The notes: generated from the letters alone by a model not told the origin. A stretch of 64,000 nucleotides of DNA from Pusillimonas sp. TS35 (GCF_009857885.1 NZ_WWER01000003.1:372001-436000); one strand, 5' to 3'; shown: positions 27,557 through 36,192, numbered from the stretch's first letter. Numbers and translations are program-made.

Positions 27557-28381
27557 TTAACGTTTCAGACCGGGCGCATCCATATCGCCCCCGTTGGCAT
27601 TAACCGCCAGAAACATCGACAGGTCGATGGACGCCTGCGAACCGTACTTTAGAAACGGCATGCGCTGCTGGCGCACACAGTCATTCAGGCGCCACTGCAT
27701 AGAGCGCAGCGCACCCTGGGAGACTCTGTACGCGGGCCATGATGTATACGCCTCGCGCGCCGGTTCCGCTTTGGTCAGGTTGGGCAGTTCCTGCAGGCGA
27801 ATGCGCTGGCCATCCACGCTGTGGCAAGACGCGCAAGAGAAGTCATACGGCCCGCCCCGGAAATAGAAAATCTGCTTGCCGCGTTCGTAGGCCGCTTTCT
27901 CTTGCGGATGGTCCTGCGGCACGGCGAGCGGCGTACCCCGCGACTGCCCGACCACATAACCTACCAGCGCCTCGAGGTCGGTCGCATAATCGCCACGGCC
28001 CGAGAATGGCTTCTTGATGAGATCCTTCTCGTTCATGCCCTGCAGCGTGGTCATGCAATGCACCAGCCGCGTTTCGAGATCCATGACACGCCCCGCATCA
28101 TCGAAATAACGCGGAAGATGGGCATAGGCATCCTTGATCACGCCCGGCCCCATCCCCAAGTCACATTGTTCGAGCGACACTTTCTTGGGCCCGCGCTTCT
28201 CGGCCCACAGTTCCTCGCCCGTCATCTCGATGAGTTCGGCGGGGTTGCCGCCTTCGCCCAGCATTTCACGGTATTCCGCAATACCATCAGCGGTGCTCTG
28301 CGGCGCGGCGGCGGCGGGAGCGGCAAGCCCCACACCCGCGGCCAACGCCATCAATGCGGCGTTGCTCAGTTTCATGCGCAT
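27557..28381 (-). CDS. soxA: SoxA cytochrome c subunit, monoheme type
   Basis: The 274-residue exported protein has one heme motif, CASCH (183-187), and the conserved cysteine ligand of the active-site heme in LNDCVRQQRMPF (Cys235). The N-terminal half lacks a CXXCH: only Cys73 and Cys109 remain, where diheme SoxA proteins bind a second heme, so this is the monoheme type. SoxA carries the active-site heme for forming the SoxY-thiosulfonate. Starts at 28381 or 28375 both fit a nearby AGGAG. Confidence 0.95.
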   Translation of the reverse strand: MRMKLSNAALMALAAGVGLAAPAAAAPQSTADGIAEYREMLGEGGNPAELIEMTGEELWAEKRGPKKVSLEQCDLGMGPGVIKDAYAHLPRYFDDAGRVMDLETRLVHCMTTLQGMNEKDLIKKPFSGRGDYATDLEALVGYVVGQSRGTPLAVPQDHPQEKAAYERGKQIFYFRGGPYDFSCASCHSVDGQRIRLQELPNLTKAEPAREAYTSWPAYRVSQGALRSMQWRLNDCVRQQRMPFLKYGSQASIDLSMFLAVNANGGDMDAPGLKR

Positions 28382-28451
28382 GTCTCCTACTCCCTGGTTT
28401 ATGCCCCATTGCGCAGCTGCTTTTGTTTGTTGTCTACGCGGGCAGGTTCAG

Positions 28452-28766
28452 CTAGCGGATCTCTGTCGAGTCTGTACGGCTCTCGCCCTTGTTGTCGCGC
28501 CAGGAGATCGCCACCTTGTCGCCCTTTTTGCCACCCTTGAACTTGAACGACAGAAAAGGGTCGCGCGAGACCGCTGGCCCCCACTGCGCCGACAGCACGG
28601 TCTTGTCATTGCACTTTGCTTCGACCAAGTCGATGAAGTGGGCGGGCACGAGATTGCCTTCGCTATCCTTGCGCTGCCCCGTTTCCATGATGTGGCTCAT
28701 CAATGCTTTCACTTCCGTGACGCCGTCTTTTTCTACCGCGCGTATGCGCATGGGTCTGGTTGCCAT
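28452..28766 (-). CDS. soxZ: SoxZ sulfur-carrier scaffold subunit
   Basis: The 104-residue protein is SoxZ: MATRPMRIRAVEKDGVTEVKALMSHIMETG and FLSFKFKGGKKGDKVAISWRDNKGES are family-typical. It has no signal peptide and is exported as a complex with SoxY. SoxYZ carries the intermediates on the SoxY C-terminal cysteine. Two short AT-rich stretches flank it: TATATATATA before the gene and a 70-base spacer after it. Confidence 0.96.
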   Translation of the reverse strand: MATRPMRIRAVEKDGVTEVKALMSHIMETGQRKDSEGNLVPAHFIDLVEAKCNDKTVLSAQWGPAVSRDPFLSFKFKGGKKGDKVAISWRDNKGESRTDSTEIR

Positions 28767-28815
28767 GATTGCTCCCCTATCCTCTGTATATATATAGATG
28801 CCTTTGGTGCGCCGC

Positions 28816-29283
28816 TCAGCCGCCGCAGCCGCCCAGCGTTACCTTGACTTCCTTGTGCACGGTATAAAACTTGCCGTCAGCCTTGACCAGCGCATAGATG
28901 TCGGACGTGCCGCCCATCTTGATGCGTGTCGCCACCTCGGGCATCGTGTCCGCGGCAAGCTCAAAATGTGCGCTGAGCGCGTTCGGGTTTTTGGGCACCA
29001 GGATTGATATCTGGGAGGTGCCTGGCAGGTCGCTGACCACGCTCACCGGCACCACCGCACCGTTCTCGGCGATATCGGGGGCCACAAGCTTGATCTTGTC
29101 GCTTTCGCCCGCCTGCCCGCCTCCGAACGCCTTCACCACGTCGTCCACCTTGGTGGCGGCAAAGGCATCCTTGTTCCACTCTTGCTGTACGGCCCAGGCC
29201 TGTTCGGGGCGCAATATGCCGGCGGTCACCGCCAGGCCCAGAACGGTGCCCAGCTTGAGTATGTTTCTACGCTGCTTATTCAT
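28816..29283 (-). CDS. soxY: SoxY sulfur-carrier protein
   Basis: The 155-residue protein ends in GGCGG, the substrate-carrying swinging-arm cysteine of SoxY. The N terminus (MNKQRRNILKLGTVLGLAVTAG) is a twin-arginine signal, consistent with co-export of SoxZ. The ATG at 29283 is preceded by GAGGAG. It binds thiosulfate-derived sulfur for processing by SoxAX, SoxB and SoxCD. It lies between soxD and soxZ. Confidence 0.97.
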   Translation of the reverse strand: MNKQRRNILKLGTVLGLAVTAGILRPEQAWAVQQEWNKDAFAATKVDDVVKAFGGGQAGESDKIKLVAPDIAENGAVVPVSVVSDLPGTSQISILVPKNPNALSAHFELAADTMPEVATRIKMGGTSDIYALVKADGKFYTVHKEVKVTLGGCGG

Positions 29284-29378
29284 GCGGTGTCTCCTCTGAT
29301 CCTTCACATGCTGTATAGATTCAATATCGGGCGCGACGGCCCGCGGTTTTCCCGTGCGCCAGTCGCACATGCCTGTTC

Positions 29379-30560
29379 TTATTGCGCCGGTGCGGCGAGT
29401 ATCCAGTCGACCATCTCTCTGGCCTTGTCGGCCGGCAGCGTCGGATGCGGGGGCATAGGCACGGCACCCCATACTCCCGAACCGCCCTTCAACACTTTTT
29501 CAGCCAGCTTCGGCGCGGCGTCGTCCTGGCCCTTGTACTTGCCGGCGATATCGGCAAAAGACGGCCCCAGAATCTTCTTGTCCTTGGCGTGGCAGGCCAT
29601 ACAGCCATTCTCCGTCAACAGAGCCAAGTCGCCGCCCGCGGCATCACCAGGCTGAGCGTCTTTCGCGCCGGCGGACGTCGGCGGCTGCGCCGCAGCCAGC
29701 GTGCCGCGCGCATGTTCACGCACCTGCTCCACATTCTGGTCCGACGTACCCGCCAGTGCGGGCGCGAGAGTGTTCACACCGCGAACCGGGCCCACGATAC
29801 GCATCTGGGCCGCCAGGTTGCCGTGTGCGTCGCGCGCAACATCAGGCAGCGTCGAAGATGGCACCGTGCTCGCAGCGCAATCTTTCATACAGGCCGTATT
29901 CGCAGTGTCAGGCTTGCCATCAGCTGTCCACAGGCCTTCCCAGAACTGCATGCCATTACGGTTGGGCATGCTTTCCTGCACCTTGGCCATGTTCTGGTCG
30001 CTCAGCGTGAAATCTGACGGCACGATCTCGGCCAGGTTGAGTAGATAGGCCAGCACGGCATAGACCTCGTCCGGCTTGAGCGACTTGGGGTTGTCCCAGG
30101 GCATGGCCCGATGGATGTAATCCCACAGCGTGGAGACGGTCGACACTTTCATGAACGTGGTGCGCGAAGGGTGGCCGCCACCCTTCAGCGCTGCCACATT
30201 GCCGGTCTCGATGTCCTGGGGCGTAGTGCCACCCACCAGTGGGGTGAACACGGAATTGCTTTCACCGAAAGAGCCATGGCAGGCCGCGCAGGACGCATCC
30301 CAGATATCGGCCCCCTGATCGACCGTACCGCTGCCACGCGGCAGACCTTTGAAGTCAGGGCGCACGTCAATGTCCCAGGCCTTGATTTCCGCCTCGGTGG
30401 CGGGCCGGCCGATATTGAACGCTGCAGTGACCGCGGCGTCCGCATTAGGGGTGCCTGCATCGGGGACGCCCGCATTTGCGGCATGCGCAAGCGACGCAGG
30501 AACGCCGAGCGCCGAGCTCAGCACGCAGGTAAGCAACGCGCGATTAGTCCATCTGAACAT
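29379..30560 (-). CDS. soxD: SoxD diheme cytochrome c subunit
   Basis: The 393-residue exported protein contains two c-heme sites, CAACH (91-95) and CMACH (320-324), separated by a middle domain with extra cysteines (CMKDC near 224-228). It is the electron-accepting partner of the molybdoprotein SoxC. The ATG at 30560, with GGAGG upstream, overlaps the soxC end by 17 bases, so the genes are coupled. An Ala/Asp-rich stretch after the signal peptide is variable. The presence of SoxCD predicts oxidation of thiosulfate to sulfate without sulfur globules. Confidence 0.95.
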   Translation of the reverse strand: MFRWTNRALLTCVLSSALGVPASLAHAANAGVPDAGTPNADAAVTAAFNIGRPATEAEIKAWDIDVRPDFKGLPRGSGTVDQGADIWDASCAACHGSFGESNSVFTPLVGGTTPQDIETGNVAALKGGGHPSRTTFMKVSTVSTLWDYIHRAMPWDNPKSLKPDEVYAVLAYLLNLAEIVPSDFTLSDQNMAKVQESMPNRNGMQFWEGLWTADGKPDTANTACMKDCAASTVPSSTLPDVARDAHGNLAAQMRIVGPVRGVNTLAPALAGTSDQNVEQVREHARGTLAAAQPPTSAGAKDAQPGDAAGGDLALLTENGCMACHAKDKKILGPSFADIAGKYKGQDDAAPKLAEKVLKGGSGVWGAVPMPPHPTLPADKAREMVDWILAAPAQ

Positions 30561-31911
30561 TGAAGACCTCCCCGCTCTGCGCGACTTGCCACGACTGGAT
30601 CGCATTGTTGTGATACGTGGAGCGCGTTCCCCGCACCTCGCGCAACTGCCGGTAGCGCGGCTGGACAAAGCCCGTGCTGTCAATGGCCCGGCTTTGCAGG
30701 ATGGCTGGCCCGCCATCCCATACCCAATCAATATTGAAGCGTGTCAGGCATTTATCCAGGACAGGCGTCTCAAGGCGCGCAGTTTTCCATGTCTTGCCAC
30801 CGTCGAAGGAAACATCCACCTGCTTGATCTTGCCCCGCCCAGACCAGGCCAGCCCGCTGACGTTGTAGTAGCCCTTGCCCATGAGTGCCTGGCCGCCCGA
30901 CGGAGACGTGATGACAGACTTGCACTCCTGTATGGAGGTGTATTGCCTATGCATGCCGTCGGGCATCAGATCAGCGTAATGCGAGGTCTCATCCTTGGTA
31001 TTCCAGGGCTTGTCGCCGACTTCGATGCGGCGCAGCCACTTGACCCATGAGACGCCCTGCACGCCAGGCACGACGAGGCGCAGCGGATAACCGTTTTCGG
31101 GCCGCAGCATCTCGCCATTCATGCCCCACGCCACCATGGCGTCATCCAGCGCGGCGTCCATCGAAATGGTGCGTGTCATGCTGGAGCCGTCGTTGCCCTC
31201 GGCAAGCACAAATCGTGCGTTCTTCAGGTCAGCGCCGCAATCGTCAAGCAGCACCTTGAGTGGCACGCCTGTGTACTCGCAACAGGACAGCATGCCGTGC
31301 GTGTACTGCACCGTGGGCACTGCGGCATTGCCCCATTCCATGCCGGTATTGGCGCCGCATTCGATGAAGTGGATGCGCGATACCGACGGCAGGCGCATCA
31401 GATCGTCCATGGTATAGACCTTGGCCTGTTTCACCATGCCGTTGACCATTAACCTGTGCTGCTCAGGGTCCACATCCACCCAGCCCTGATGATGGCGCTC
31501 GAAGTGCAGGCCCGAGGGCGTGATGATGCCAAAGAAACCCTGCAGCGGCGCAAATGCCACCGATGCCTGGGGCGTCTGGGTAAGCCCCGGCGATTGCCTG
31601 CGCTGCAGGTTGGCCTCAAAGGGCGAAGGCCGGCCGTAGGGGTGGAAGGCCACTGGGTTGCCAAGCTTGGTACTCCAGGGGCGCGGCTCCAGAATCATGG
31701 GATCGCCGGCCGCAGCACCCGCAGCTTGCGCAAGCGCGGGTGTCGTCGCGGCCGCGGCGGCCGCAAGAAAGCTGCGCCGTAGAAAATCTCGGCGAACATC
31801 GTCCACACCTTTGGCGTTGATTTCAGTAGCCAGGCTGTCGGGAACGAAATTCTCCGGCGCCTTTCTGAGGCGGCCAATAGGAACTGGCCGCTTGTCTCCT
31901 CTCCGATTCAC
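30544..31911 (-). CDS. soxC: SoxC sulfane dehydrogenase (molybdoprotein)
   Basis: The 455-residue protein belongs to the sulfite-oxidase family. The molybdenum-ligand cysteine lies in RIHFIECGANTGMEW (Cys185) and the C-terminal dimerisation domain includes VDVSFDGGKTW. A twin-arginine leader (RRDFLRRSFLAAAAAA, about 40-60) is preceded by the typical APENFVPDSL extension. The start is GTG at 31911, supported by GGGAG six bases upstream. SoxC removes six electrons from SoxY-bound sulfane sulfur with SoxD. Confidence 0.95.
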   Translation of the reverse strand: MNRRGDKRPVPIGRLRKAPENFVPDSLATEINAKGVDDVRRDFLRRSFLAAAAAATTPALAQAAGAAAGDPMILEPRPWSTKLGNPVAFHPYGRPSPFEANLQRRQSPGLTQTPQASVAFAPLQGFFGIITPSGLHFERHHQGWVDVDPEQHRLMVNGMVKQAKVYTMDDLMRLPSVSRIHFIECGANTGMEWGNAAVPTVQYTHGMLSCCEYTGVPLKVLLDDCGADLKNARFVLAEGNDGSSMTRTISMDAALDDAMVAWGMNGEMLRPENGYPLRLVVPGVQGVSWVKWLRRIEVGDKPWNTKDETSHYADLMPDGMHRQYTSIQECKSVITSPSGGQALMGKGYYNVSGLAWSGRGKIKQVDVSFDGGKTWKTARLETPVLDKCLTRFNIDWVWDGGPAILQSRAIDSTGFVQPRYRQLREVRGTRSTYHNNAIQSWQVAQSGEVFNVQMD

Positions 31912-32176
31912 TCGATGCTCCCGGATGAGTTGTCAACTGCTTTATTAATATATGCACATAACTTTTAGATATAAACAAGGGATATCCCTGCATATCCGGC
32001 ATGGAAACTTTTGCAGTATCAAATTTCCAATGCCTATAAAGTTTATGCATTAAAGATTAAGTAGGCATTAAGTGACTTGGGGAGTCATCCAAGGCTGCGC
32101 CGCCGAAGCGGACGACGTCGCATCGCCCCGGCGGCGCGCAGGCCGCCCCCGGTTTGCGGGAAGGCTGCGGACGCAC
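31912..32176 (-). promoter_or_regulatory. AT-rich soxC upstream region with nested palindromes
   Basis: This 265-bp gap is far more AT-rich than its surroundings and holds ordered symmetry: a perfect 12-bp palindrome AGGGATATCCCT (31978-31989), ATATCC repeated ten bases apart (31982 and 31992), and an 8-bp inverted repeat AATGCCTA/TAGGCATT (32029-32036, 32062-32069) whose centre nearly coincides with ATGCAT (32045-32050). It very probably contains the soxC promoter and regulator sites. No soxR-like gene is in the window, so the regulator is unknown. Confidence 0.55.
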
Positions 32177-33490
32177 TTATGTCAGCATGTCGTCCCAGAT
32201 GGCATGCGCCCAATCGAAGGCTTGCTCACCTTCCCGAGCCGAAGGCGCCGGCGAAACGCTGCCCGCGCCCGGCACGGGCAGCATGGTGCGCTGTTCGGCG
32301 CTGTAGCGGTGCATACTCGCGACATGCATGGCCTGCCGCGCATCCACGAAGCTGTAGCAAGTGCTGTCATAGCCGGGATCGTCATTGACCTTGCCGCCCA
32401 GCAGCAGGGCGGCGACGGCGGCCGCGCACGTCTTGCCATGTTGCCAAGCCATATGGCCGGCCTTGGGCATGACCGGCGCGATCTGTATGGCATCGCCCAG
32501 CACATGAATGCGCGGCTCGACGATGGATGAAAACGTCAGGAAATCCACCTCGCACCAGCGCTCATTGGCGGTGGCCAACCCCGCCTGCACAGCGATGTCG
32601 CCCGCACGCATAGGCGGCAGCACATTGACCACATCGCCTTGCTCTTCTTCGCCCAATTCAAAGATCACTGTACGCGTGTTCGCATCCACGTCCACAGCCT
32701 TGAAGGCGGGAAAGTATTCAATCATGCCTGCATAGCGATCATCCCATGCCGCCCGGAACTGCGCGGCCTCGGCGGTGAGGTCTGCGTTCGCATCGAATAT
32801 ATGGACTTTGGCGCGCGGCTTGTGCTGCTTGAAATAGGACGCCACGAGGCATGCGCGCTCATACGGGGCGGGTGGGCAACGGTAAGGGGCCTCTGGGATG
32901 GCAATGATGAAGCGGCCGCCGTCGGGCATCGCCTCGAGCTGATCGCGCAGCAGCTGCGTCTGCGGCCCTGCCTGCCAAGCGTGCGGCATGGCGCGGCGGG
33001 CCGCGTCGGACGCAAGGCCGGGTATGTCTTCCAACATGAAACCGATGCCGGGGGCCAGTATCAGCCTGTCCCATTGCATGGCGTCGCCCTGCGCCAGCAA
33101 CAAGCGGCGTCTGTCGGCATCGACACCCACAGCGCGGTCACGCACGTGCCTGACGTCGTGTCGGGCCAGGCCATCATAGCCGCGCGAGATATCCGCCATT
33201 GCCAGGCGGCCTTCAAGCACCAGATTGGACATCGGGCAGGAAACGAACGCTGCGGCCGGCTCGACCAGTGTTACCCGCAGCTTGCCCTTGCTGAGCAAGC
33301 GCAGGTATTTCGCGGCCGTGGCACCGCCGAAACCGCCGCCCACAACCACAACATGCGGCTGTGCCGCTGTACGCGCGCCCGAGATCATGGGCATGGCCAG
33401 CGCCGCGGTGCCGGTGGCTGCCTTCAGAAACGAACGGCGCTTCATGCCCGCGCACGGCTCTCCCGCCGCCTCGTTGAACGCCATCGACAT
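32177..33490 (-). CDS. soxF: SoxF/FccB-type sulfide dehydrogenase flavoprotein
   Basis: The 437-residue protein has a twin-arginine leader (MKRRSFLKAATGTAALAMPM from residue 16), an FAD-binding site (VVVVGGGFGGATAAKYL) and redox cysteines in FVSCPMSNLVLEG, matching the flavoprotein subunit of flavocytochrome c sulfide dehydrogenase. The frame is open far upstream, but AAGGAGG six bases before the ATG at 33490 fixes the start. Flavocytochrome c normally pairs this subunit with a c-type cytochrome (SoxE/FccA), and none is encoded next to it. It precedes soxC on the same strand and is divergent from catB. Confidence 0.9.
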   Translation of the reverse strand: MSMAFNEAAGEPCAGMKRRSFLKAATGTAALAMPMISGARTAAQPHVVVVGGGFGGATAAKYLRLLSKGKLRVTLVEPAAAFVSCPMSNLVLEGRLAMADISRGYDGLARHDVRHVRDRAVGVDADRRRLLLAQGDAMQWDRLILAPGIGFMLEDIPGLASDAARRAMPHAWQAGPQTQLLRDQLEAMPDGGRFIIAIPEAPYRCPPAPYERACLVASYFKQHKPRAKVHIFDANADLTAEAAQFRAAWDDRYAGMIEYFPAFKAVDVDANTRTVIFELGEEEQGDVVNVLPPMRAGDIAVQAGLATANERWCEVDFLTFSSIVEPRIHVLGDAIQIAPVMPKAGHMAWQHGKTCAAAVAALLLGGKVNDDPGYDSTCYSFVDARQAMHVASMHRYSAEQRTMLPVPGAGSVSPAPSAREGEQAFDWAHAIWDDMLT

Positions 33491-33655
33491 TGCGCTCCTC
33501 CTTGAGTTTGCCGTGGTGTATGCCAAGGGCATAGCCGCGCCCGGTATTGAATCGCCTTGTGCGCATGGTTTGGGCTCTCGGCACAGCGACATGATGGGAA
33601 CAAGCAGCGCGGATTGCAAGCCAAGTGTGGAATGAGGATCTGTCTGCCCAATCCC

Positions 33656-33727
33656 ATACCTTAAAAGTATGGTTCGTGACCAAATCCATATTAGACCCTG
33701 TGCGACGTCGTACCTATACTCCGACTC
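33656..33727 (+). promoter_or_regulatory. catB promoter with CatR/BenM-type operator
   Basis: CCATAC-N7-GTATGG at 33654-33672 contains the CatM/BenM-type operator ATAC-N7-GTAT (33656-33670). Downstream TAGACC (33692-33697) and TATACT (33715-33720) are 17 bases apart, giving transcription start near 33727. The operator is then centred at about -64, the usual LysR-type recognition position. The same arrangement precedes the bug-catC-catD operon. Confidence 0.65.
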
Positions 33728-33776
33728 TACAACAGACATATACCGGAGCCCGCGCAGCATCCCGCACAGAAGCATT

Positions 33777-34895
33777 ATGAAAGCCACCATCATCAGCGTC
33801 AGCACACATATACTCGACATCCCCACCATCAGGCCGCACAAACTCTCGGTTGCAACGATGGAGCACCAAAGCATGGTGCTCGTGCGCATCAAAAACTCCG
33901 ACGGCCTGGAAGGCATCGGCGAGGCCACGACAATAGGCGGGCTGAACTATGGTGCGGAAAGCCCTGAAAGCATCAAGGCGAACATCGATACCTACTTCGC
34001 CCCTGTGCTGGTGGGGAGCCCGTCCTACAACCCGGCCGCCCTGCGCAACCGGCTCGACAAGGTGGTCAAGGCCAACCACTTTGCCAAGAGCGCTGTGGAA
34101 ACTGCACTCTATGACCTGCTCGGCAAGCGGCTGGGCGTGCCCGTCAGCACCTTGCTGGGCGGTGCCGTCCATGAAAAACTCGACGTGGCCTGGACGCTGG
34201 CCAGCGGCGACACGCAGCGGGACATTGCCGAAGCCCGGCAGTTACTTGAGCGCCGACGCCATACGATCTTCAAGTTGAAGATCGGCCTGCGGCCGCTGCG
34301 TGAGGATATCGAGCATTGCGCCGCCATCAAGGCTGCGTTGGGTGACGATGTCAGTGTCCGTGTCGATGTGAACCAGGGATGGACCGAAACGCAGGCCCAA
34401 CAGGCACTGCGGCCAATGGCCAACGCAGGCATCGACCTCATCGAGCAACCGATTGCTGAAAAAAACCTCAACGGCATGCGGCGCCTGACGGCGCTGGGGA
34501 TACTGCCCATCATGGCCGACGAGGCCTTGAAGGGCCCCGAAGACGGCTTGACGCTGGCCACAGGCGAGTGCGCCAATGTCTATGCCATCAAGATCGAACA
34601 GGCCGGCGGTTTGCGCGCCGCACAGAAGCTGATTGGCATTGCGCAGGCGGCGGGCATCACGCTGTATGGGGGCACCATGCTCGAAGGGCCGATTTCCACC
34701 ATCGCCTCCGCGCACGTATTTGCTACAGTGAACAGCTTCGAATGGGGCACAGAACTCTTCGGGCCGCTGCTCATGAAAGACAGCATCCTCACCGAACCGC
34801 TGGACTACAGCGAGTTCACGCTTACGCTGCCGCGAAACCCCGGCTTGGGCATCGCACTGGACGAAGACAAGGTAAAGCACTACCTGCGCGGCTGA
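33777..34895 (+). CDS. catB: Muconate cycloisomerase
   Basis: The 372-residue enolase-superfamily enzyme converts cis,cis-muconate to muconolactone in the catechol ortho pathway. Visible catalytic residues are the KLK pair (Lys166, Lys168), metal ligands Asp197 (VRVDVNQGW), Glu223 (LIEQP) and Asp248 (MADEA), and Lys272 (AIKIEQAGG). The ATG at 33777 gives the standard N terminus MKATIISVSTHILDIPTIRPH. It faces catD convergently and has its own CatR-box promoter. No catA dioxygenase is in the window. Confidence 0.95.
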   Translation: MKATIISVSTHILDIPTIRPHKLSVATMEHQSMVLVRIKNSDGLEGIGEATTIGGLNYGAESPESIKANIDTYFAPVLVGSPSYNPAALRNRLDKVVKANHFAKSAVETALYDLLGKRLGVPVSTLLGGAVHEKLDVAWTLASGDTQRDIAEARQLLERRRHTIFKLKIGLRPLREDIEHCAAIKAALGDDVSVRVDVNQGWTETQAQQALRPMANAGIDLIEQPIAEKNLNGMRRLTALGILPIMADEALKGPEDGLTLATGECANVYAIKIEQAGGLRAAQKLIGIAQAAGITLYGGTMLEGPISTIASAHVFATVNSFEWGTELFGPLLMKDSILTEPLDYSEFTLTLPRNPGLGIALDEDKVKHYLRG

Positions 34896-34935
34896 TCCCG
34901 CAGGCGCCTGCACAGGCGCCTCCTATCCTCCAAAT

Positions 34936-34967
34936 AAAAAAACGCCTTCTTCAGCATGAAGAAGGCG
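34936..34967 (-). terminator. Terminator between catB and catD
   Basis: A perfect 10-bp stem (CGCCTTCTTC 34943-34952, GAAGAAGGCG 34958-34967) with a five-base loop is followed on the minus strand by seven T residues, a strong intrinsic terminator for the bug-catC-catD operon. A perfect GCAGGCGCCTGC palindrome (34902-34913) lies just after catB and may help end plus-strand transcription. Confidence 0.85.
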
Positions 34968-35037
34968 CTCCTTTCGCTTCAACGCACTGTGCGGAACCGG
35001 ACACCGTTCGGGTTCGGTCGCGCATATAAGCGCCCGA

Positions 35038-35814
35038 TCAGCCCTGAAGGAACGAACGCAAGGACTGGTTGAACGGCTCAGGCGCTTCTACATTCGAGAG
35101 ATGCGATGCCGGCATGTCTACCCGCTTTGCACCCGTCACCTGCTGCGCGATGAAGTCCGCATCGGCAGGCGTGGTGACCGGATCCAAGGCGCCCGCGATA
35201 ACCAGTGTTGGCACCGAAATGCGTGCGATATCCGCGCGCAGATCGGCGACGGCGAGCGCATCGCAACATGCAGCATAGCCCTCGGGCGACACGCCGCGCA
35301 GAACAGCCAGCATGCCGGCAATGACAGGGGACTGCGTCGCCACGAACCCGGGGGTGAACCAGCGAGGCAGCGTGTTGTCGGCCACAGGGCCGATACCCTG
35401 TGCGCGAACAAGCGCGGCACGATCACGCCAGCCCTGCTCATTGCCGACGCGTGCGGCGGTATTGGCCACCACCAGCCTCGACAACCGATCAGGCGCGTAG
35501 ATGCCAAGCCACTGGCCAATCAAGCCGCCCATAGATATCCCGCAAAAGGCCGCCTGACCAATGCCAAGATGATCAAGCAGCCCCAGCACATCGCGCCCCA
35601 GAAGCTCGAGCGAGTACGGCCCAGCCGGCGCACCGGACTGGCCGTGCCCCCGCGTATCGTAGGTGAGCAGTTGGAACTCGTCCTGCAAGACAGCCTGTGA
35701 CGCCCACATGGACTGGTCGGCACCCAGCGAATTTGAGAACACCAGAACGGGCGCGCCAGCCGGCCCCCGCAGCGTATAGGCGCACTGCGCGCCGTTGATC
35801 ATGGCTGAAGTCAT
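35038..35814 (-). CDS. catD: 3-oxoadipate enol-lactonase
   Basis: The 258-residue alpha/beta hydrolase has the nucleophile elbow CGISMGGLIGQW, a DTRGHGQSGAP oxyanion region and a C-terminal PASHLSNVEAPEPFN histidine motif, all typical of CatD/PcaD. It hydrolyses 3-oxoadipate enol-lactone to 3-oxoadipate. It is 31 bases downstream of catC in the bug-catC-catD operon. The name catD rather than pcaD rests on linkage to catB and catC. Confidence 0.93.
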   Translation of the reverse strand: MTSAMINGAQCAYTLRGPAGAPVLVFSNSLGADQSMWASQAVLQDEFQLLTYDTRGHGQSGAPAGPYSLELLGRDVLGLLDHLGIGQAAFCGISMGGLIGQWLGIYAPDRLSRLVVANTAARVGNEQGWRDRAALVRAQGIGPVADNTLPRWFTPGFVATQSPVIAGMLAVLRGVSPEGYAACCDALAVADLRADIARISVPTLVIAGALDPVTTPADADFIAQQVTGAKRVDMPASHLSNVEAPEPFNQSLRSFLQG

Positions 35815-35845
35815 GCGACAAGCTCCGGAGTAAAGGCCGGCCGCA

Positions 35846-36121
35846 TCATATCGCGGAGGGGTGGCGGCACAGCGCTGTTACTTTGATATCCATGTAGGGA
35901 AAGAGCGGCAGGCCGCTCAGCAGGGCATGCAACTCGTCATTGCTGTCGACGTCGAAAATGCTGACATTCTTGTACTCGCCCACAATACGCCAGATGTGCG
36001 GCCATTTTCCGGCGCGCTGCAGATCCTGCGAATACGCCTTTTCCCGCGCCTTGATGTCGTCTGCCTGGGACGCCGGCATATCGGCGGGAAGATTGACCGT
36101 CATTTCAACCATGAACAACAT
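35846..36121 (-). CDS. catC: Muconolactone isomerase
   Basis: The 91-residue protein is a small ferredoxin-fold isomerase: MLFMVEMTVNLPADMP, GKWPHIWRIVGEYKNVSIFDVDSNDELH and LPLFPYMDIKVTALCRHPSAI match CatC throughout. It turns muconolactone into 3-oxoadipate enol-lactone, the CatD substrate, and forms decamers in known cases. It lies between a Bug gene and catD, with a GGGTTRC repeat tract just upstream. Confidence 0.95.
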   Translation of the reverse strand: MLFMVEMTVNLPADMPASQADDIKAREKAYSQDLQRAGKWPHIWRIVGEYKNVSIFDVDSNDELHALLSGLPLFPYMDIKVTALCRHPSAI

Positions 36122-36137
36122 TTTCTGTCTGCCTTAT

Positions 36138-36192
36138 GGGTTACGCGTTACGGGTTGCGGAGGGTTACGGGTTGCGGGTTGGGGTTGCGGGC
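36138..36192. repeat. Degenerate GGGTTRC heptamer array
   Basis: The spacer between catC and the Bug gene contains about seven heptamer-like units: GGGTTAC (36138), GCGTTAC (36145), GGGTTGC (36152), then after a three-base insertion GGGTTAC (36162), GGGTTGC (36169), a truncated GGGTT (36176) and GGGTTGC (36182). A GCATGCCCGCGGGC segment follows. The array sits 3' of a Bug gene, like the longer array at 50.9 kb. Confidence 0.75.

Noticed and set aside
31823-32050. 75-codon minus-strand frame overlapping the soxC start and palindrome region
   Set aside because: It overlaps the soxC N terminus in another frame, has no ribosome site and crosses the AT-rich regulatory region.
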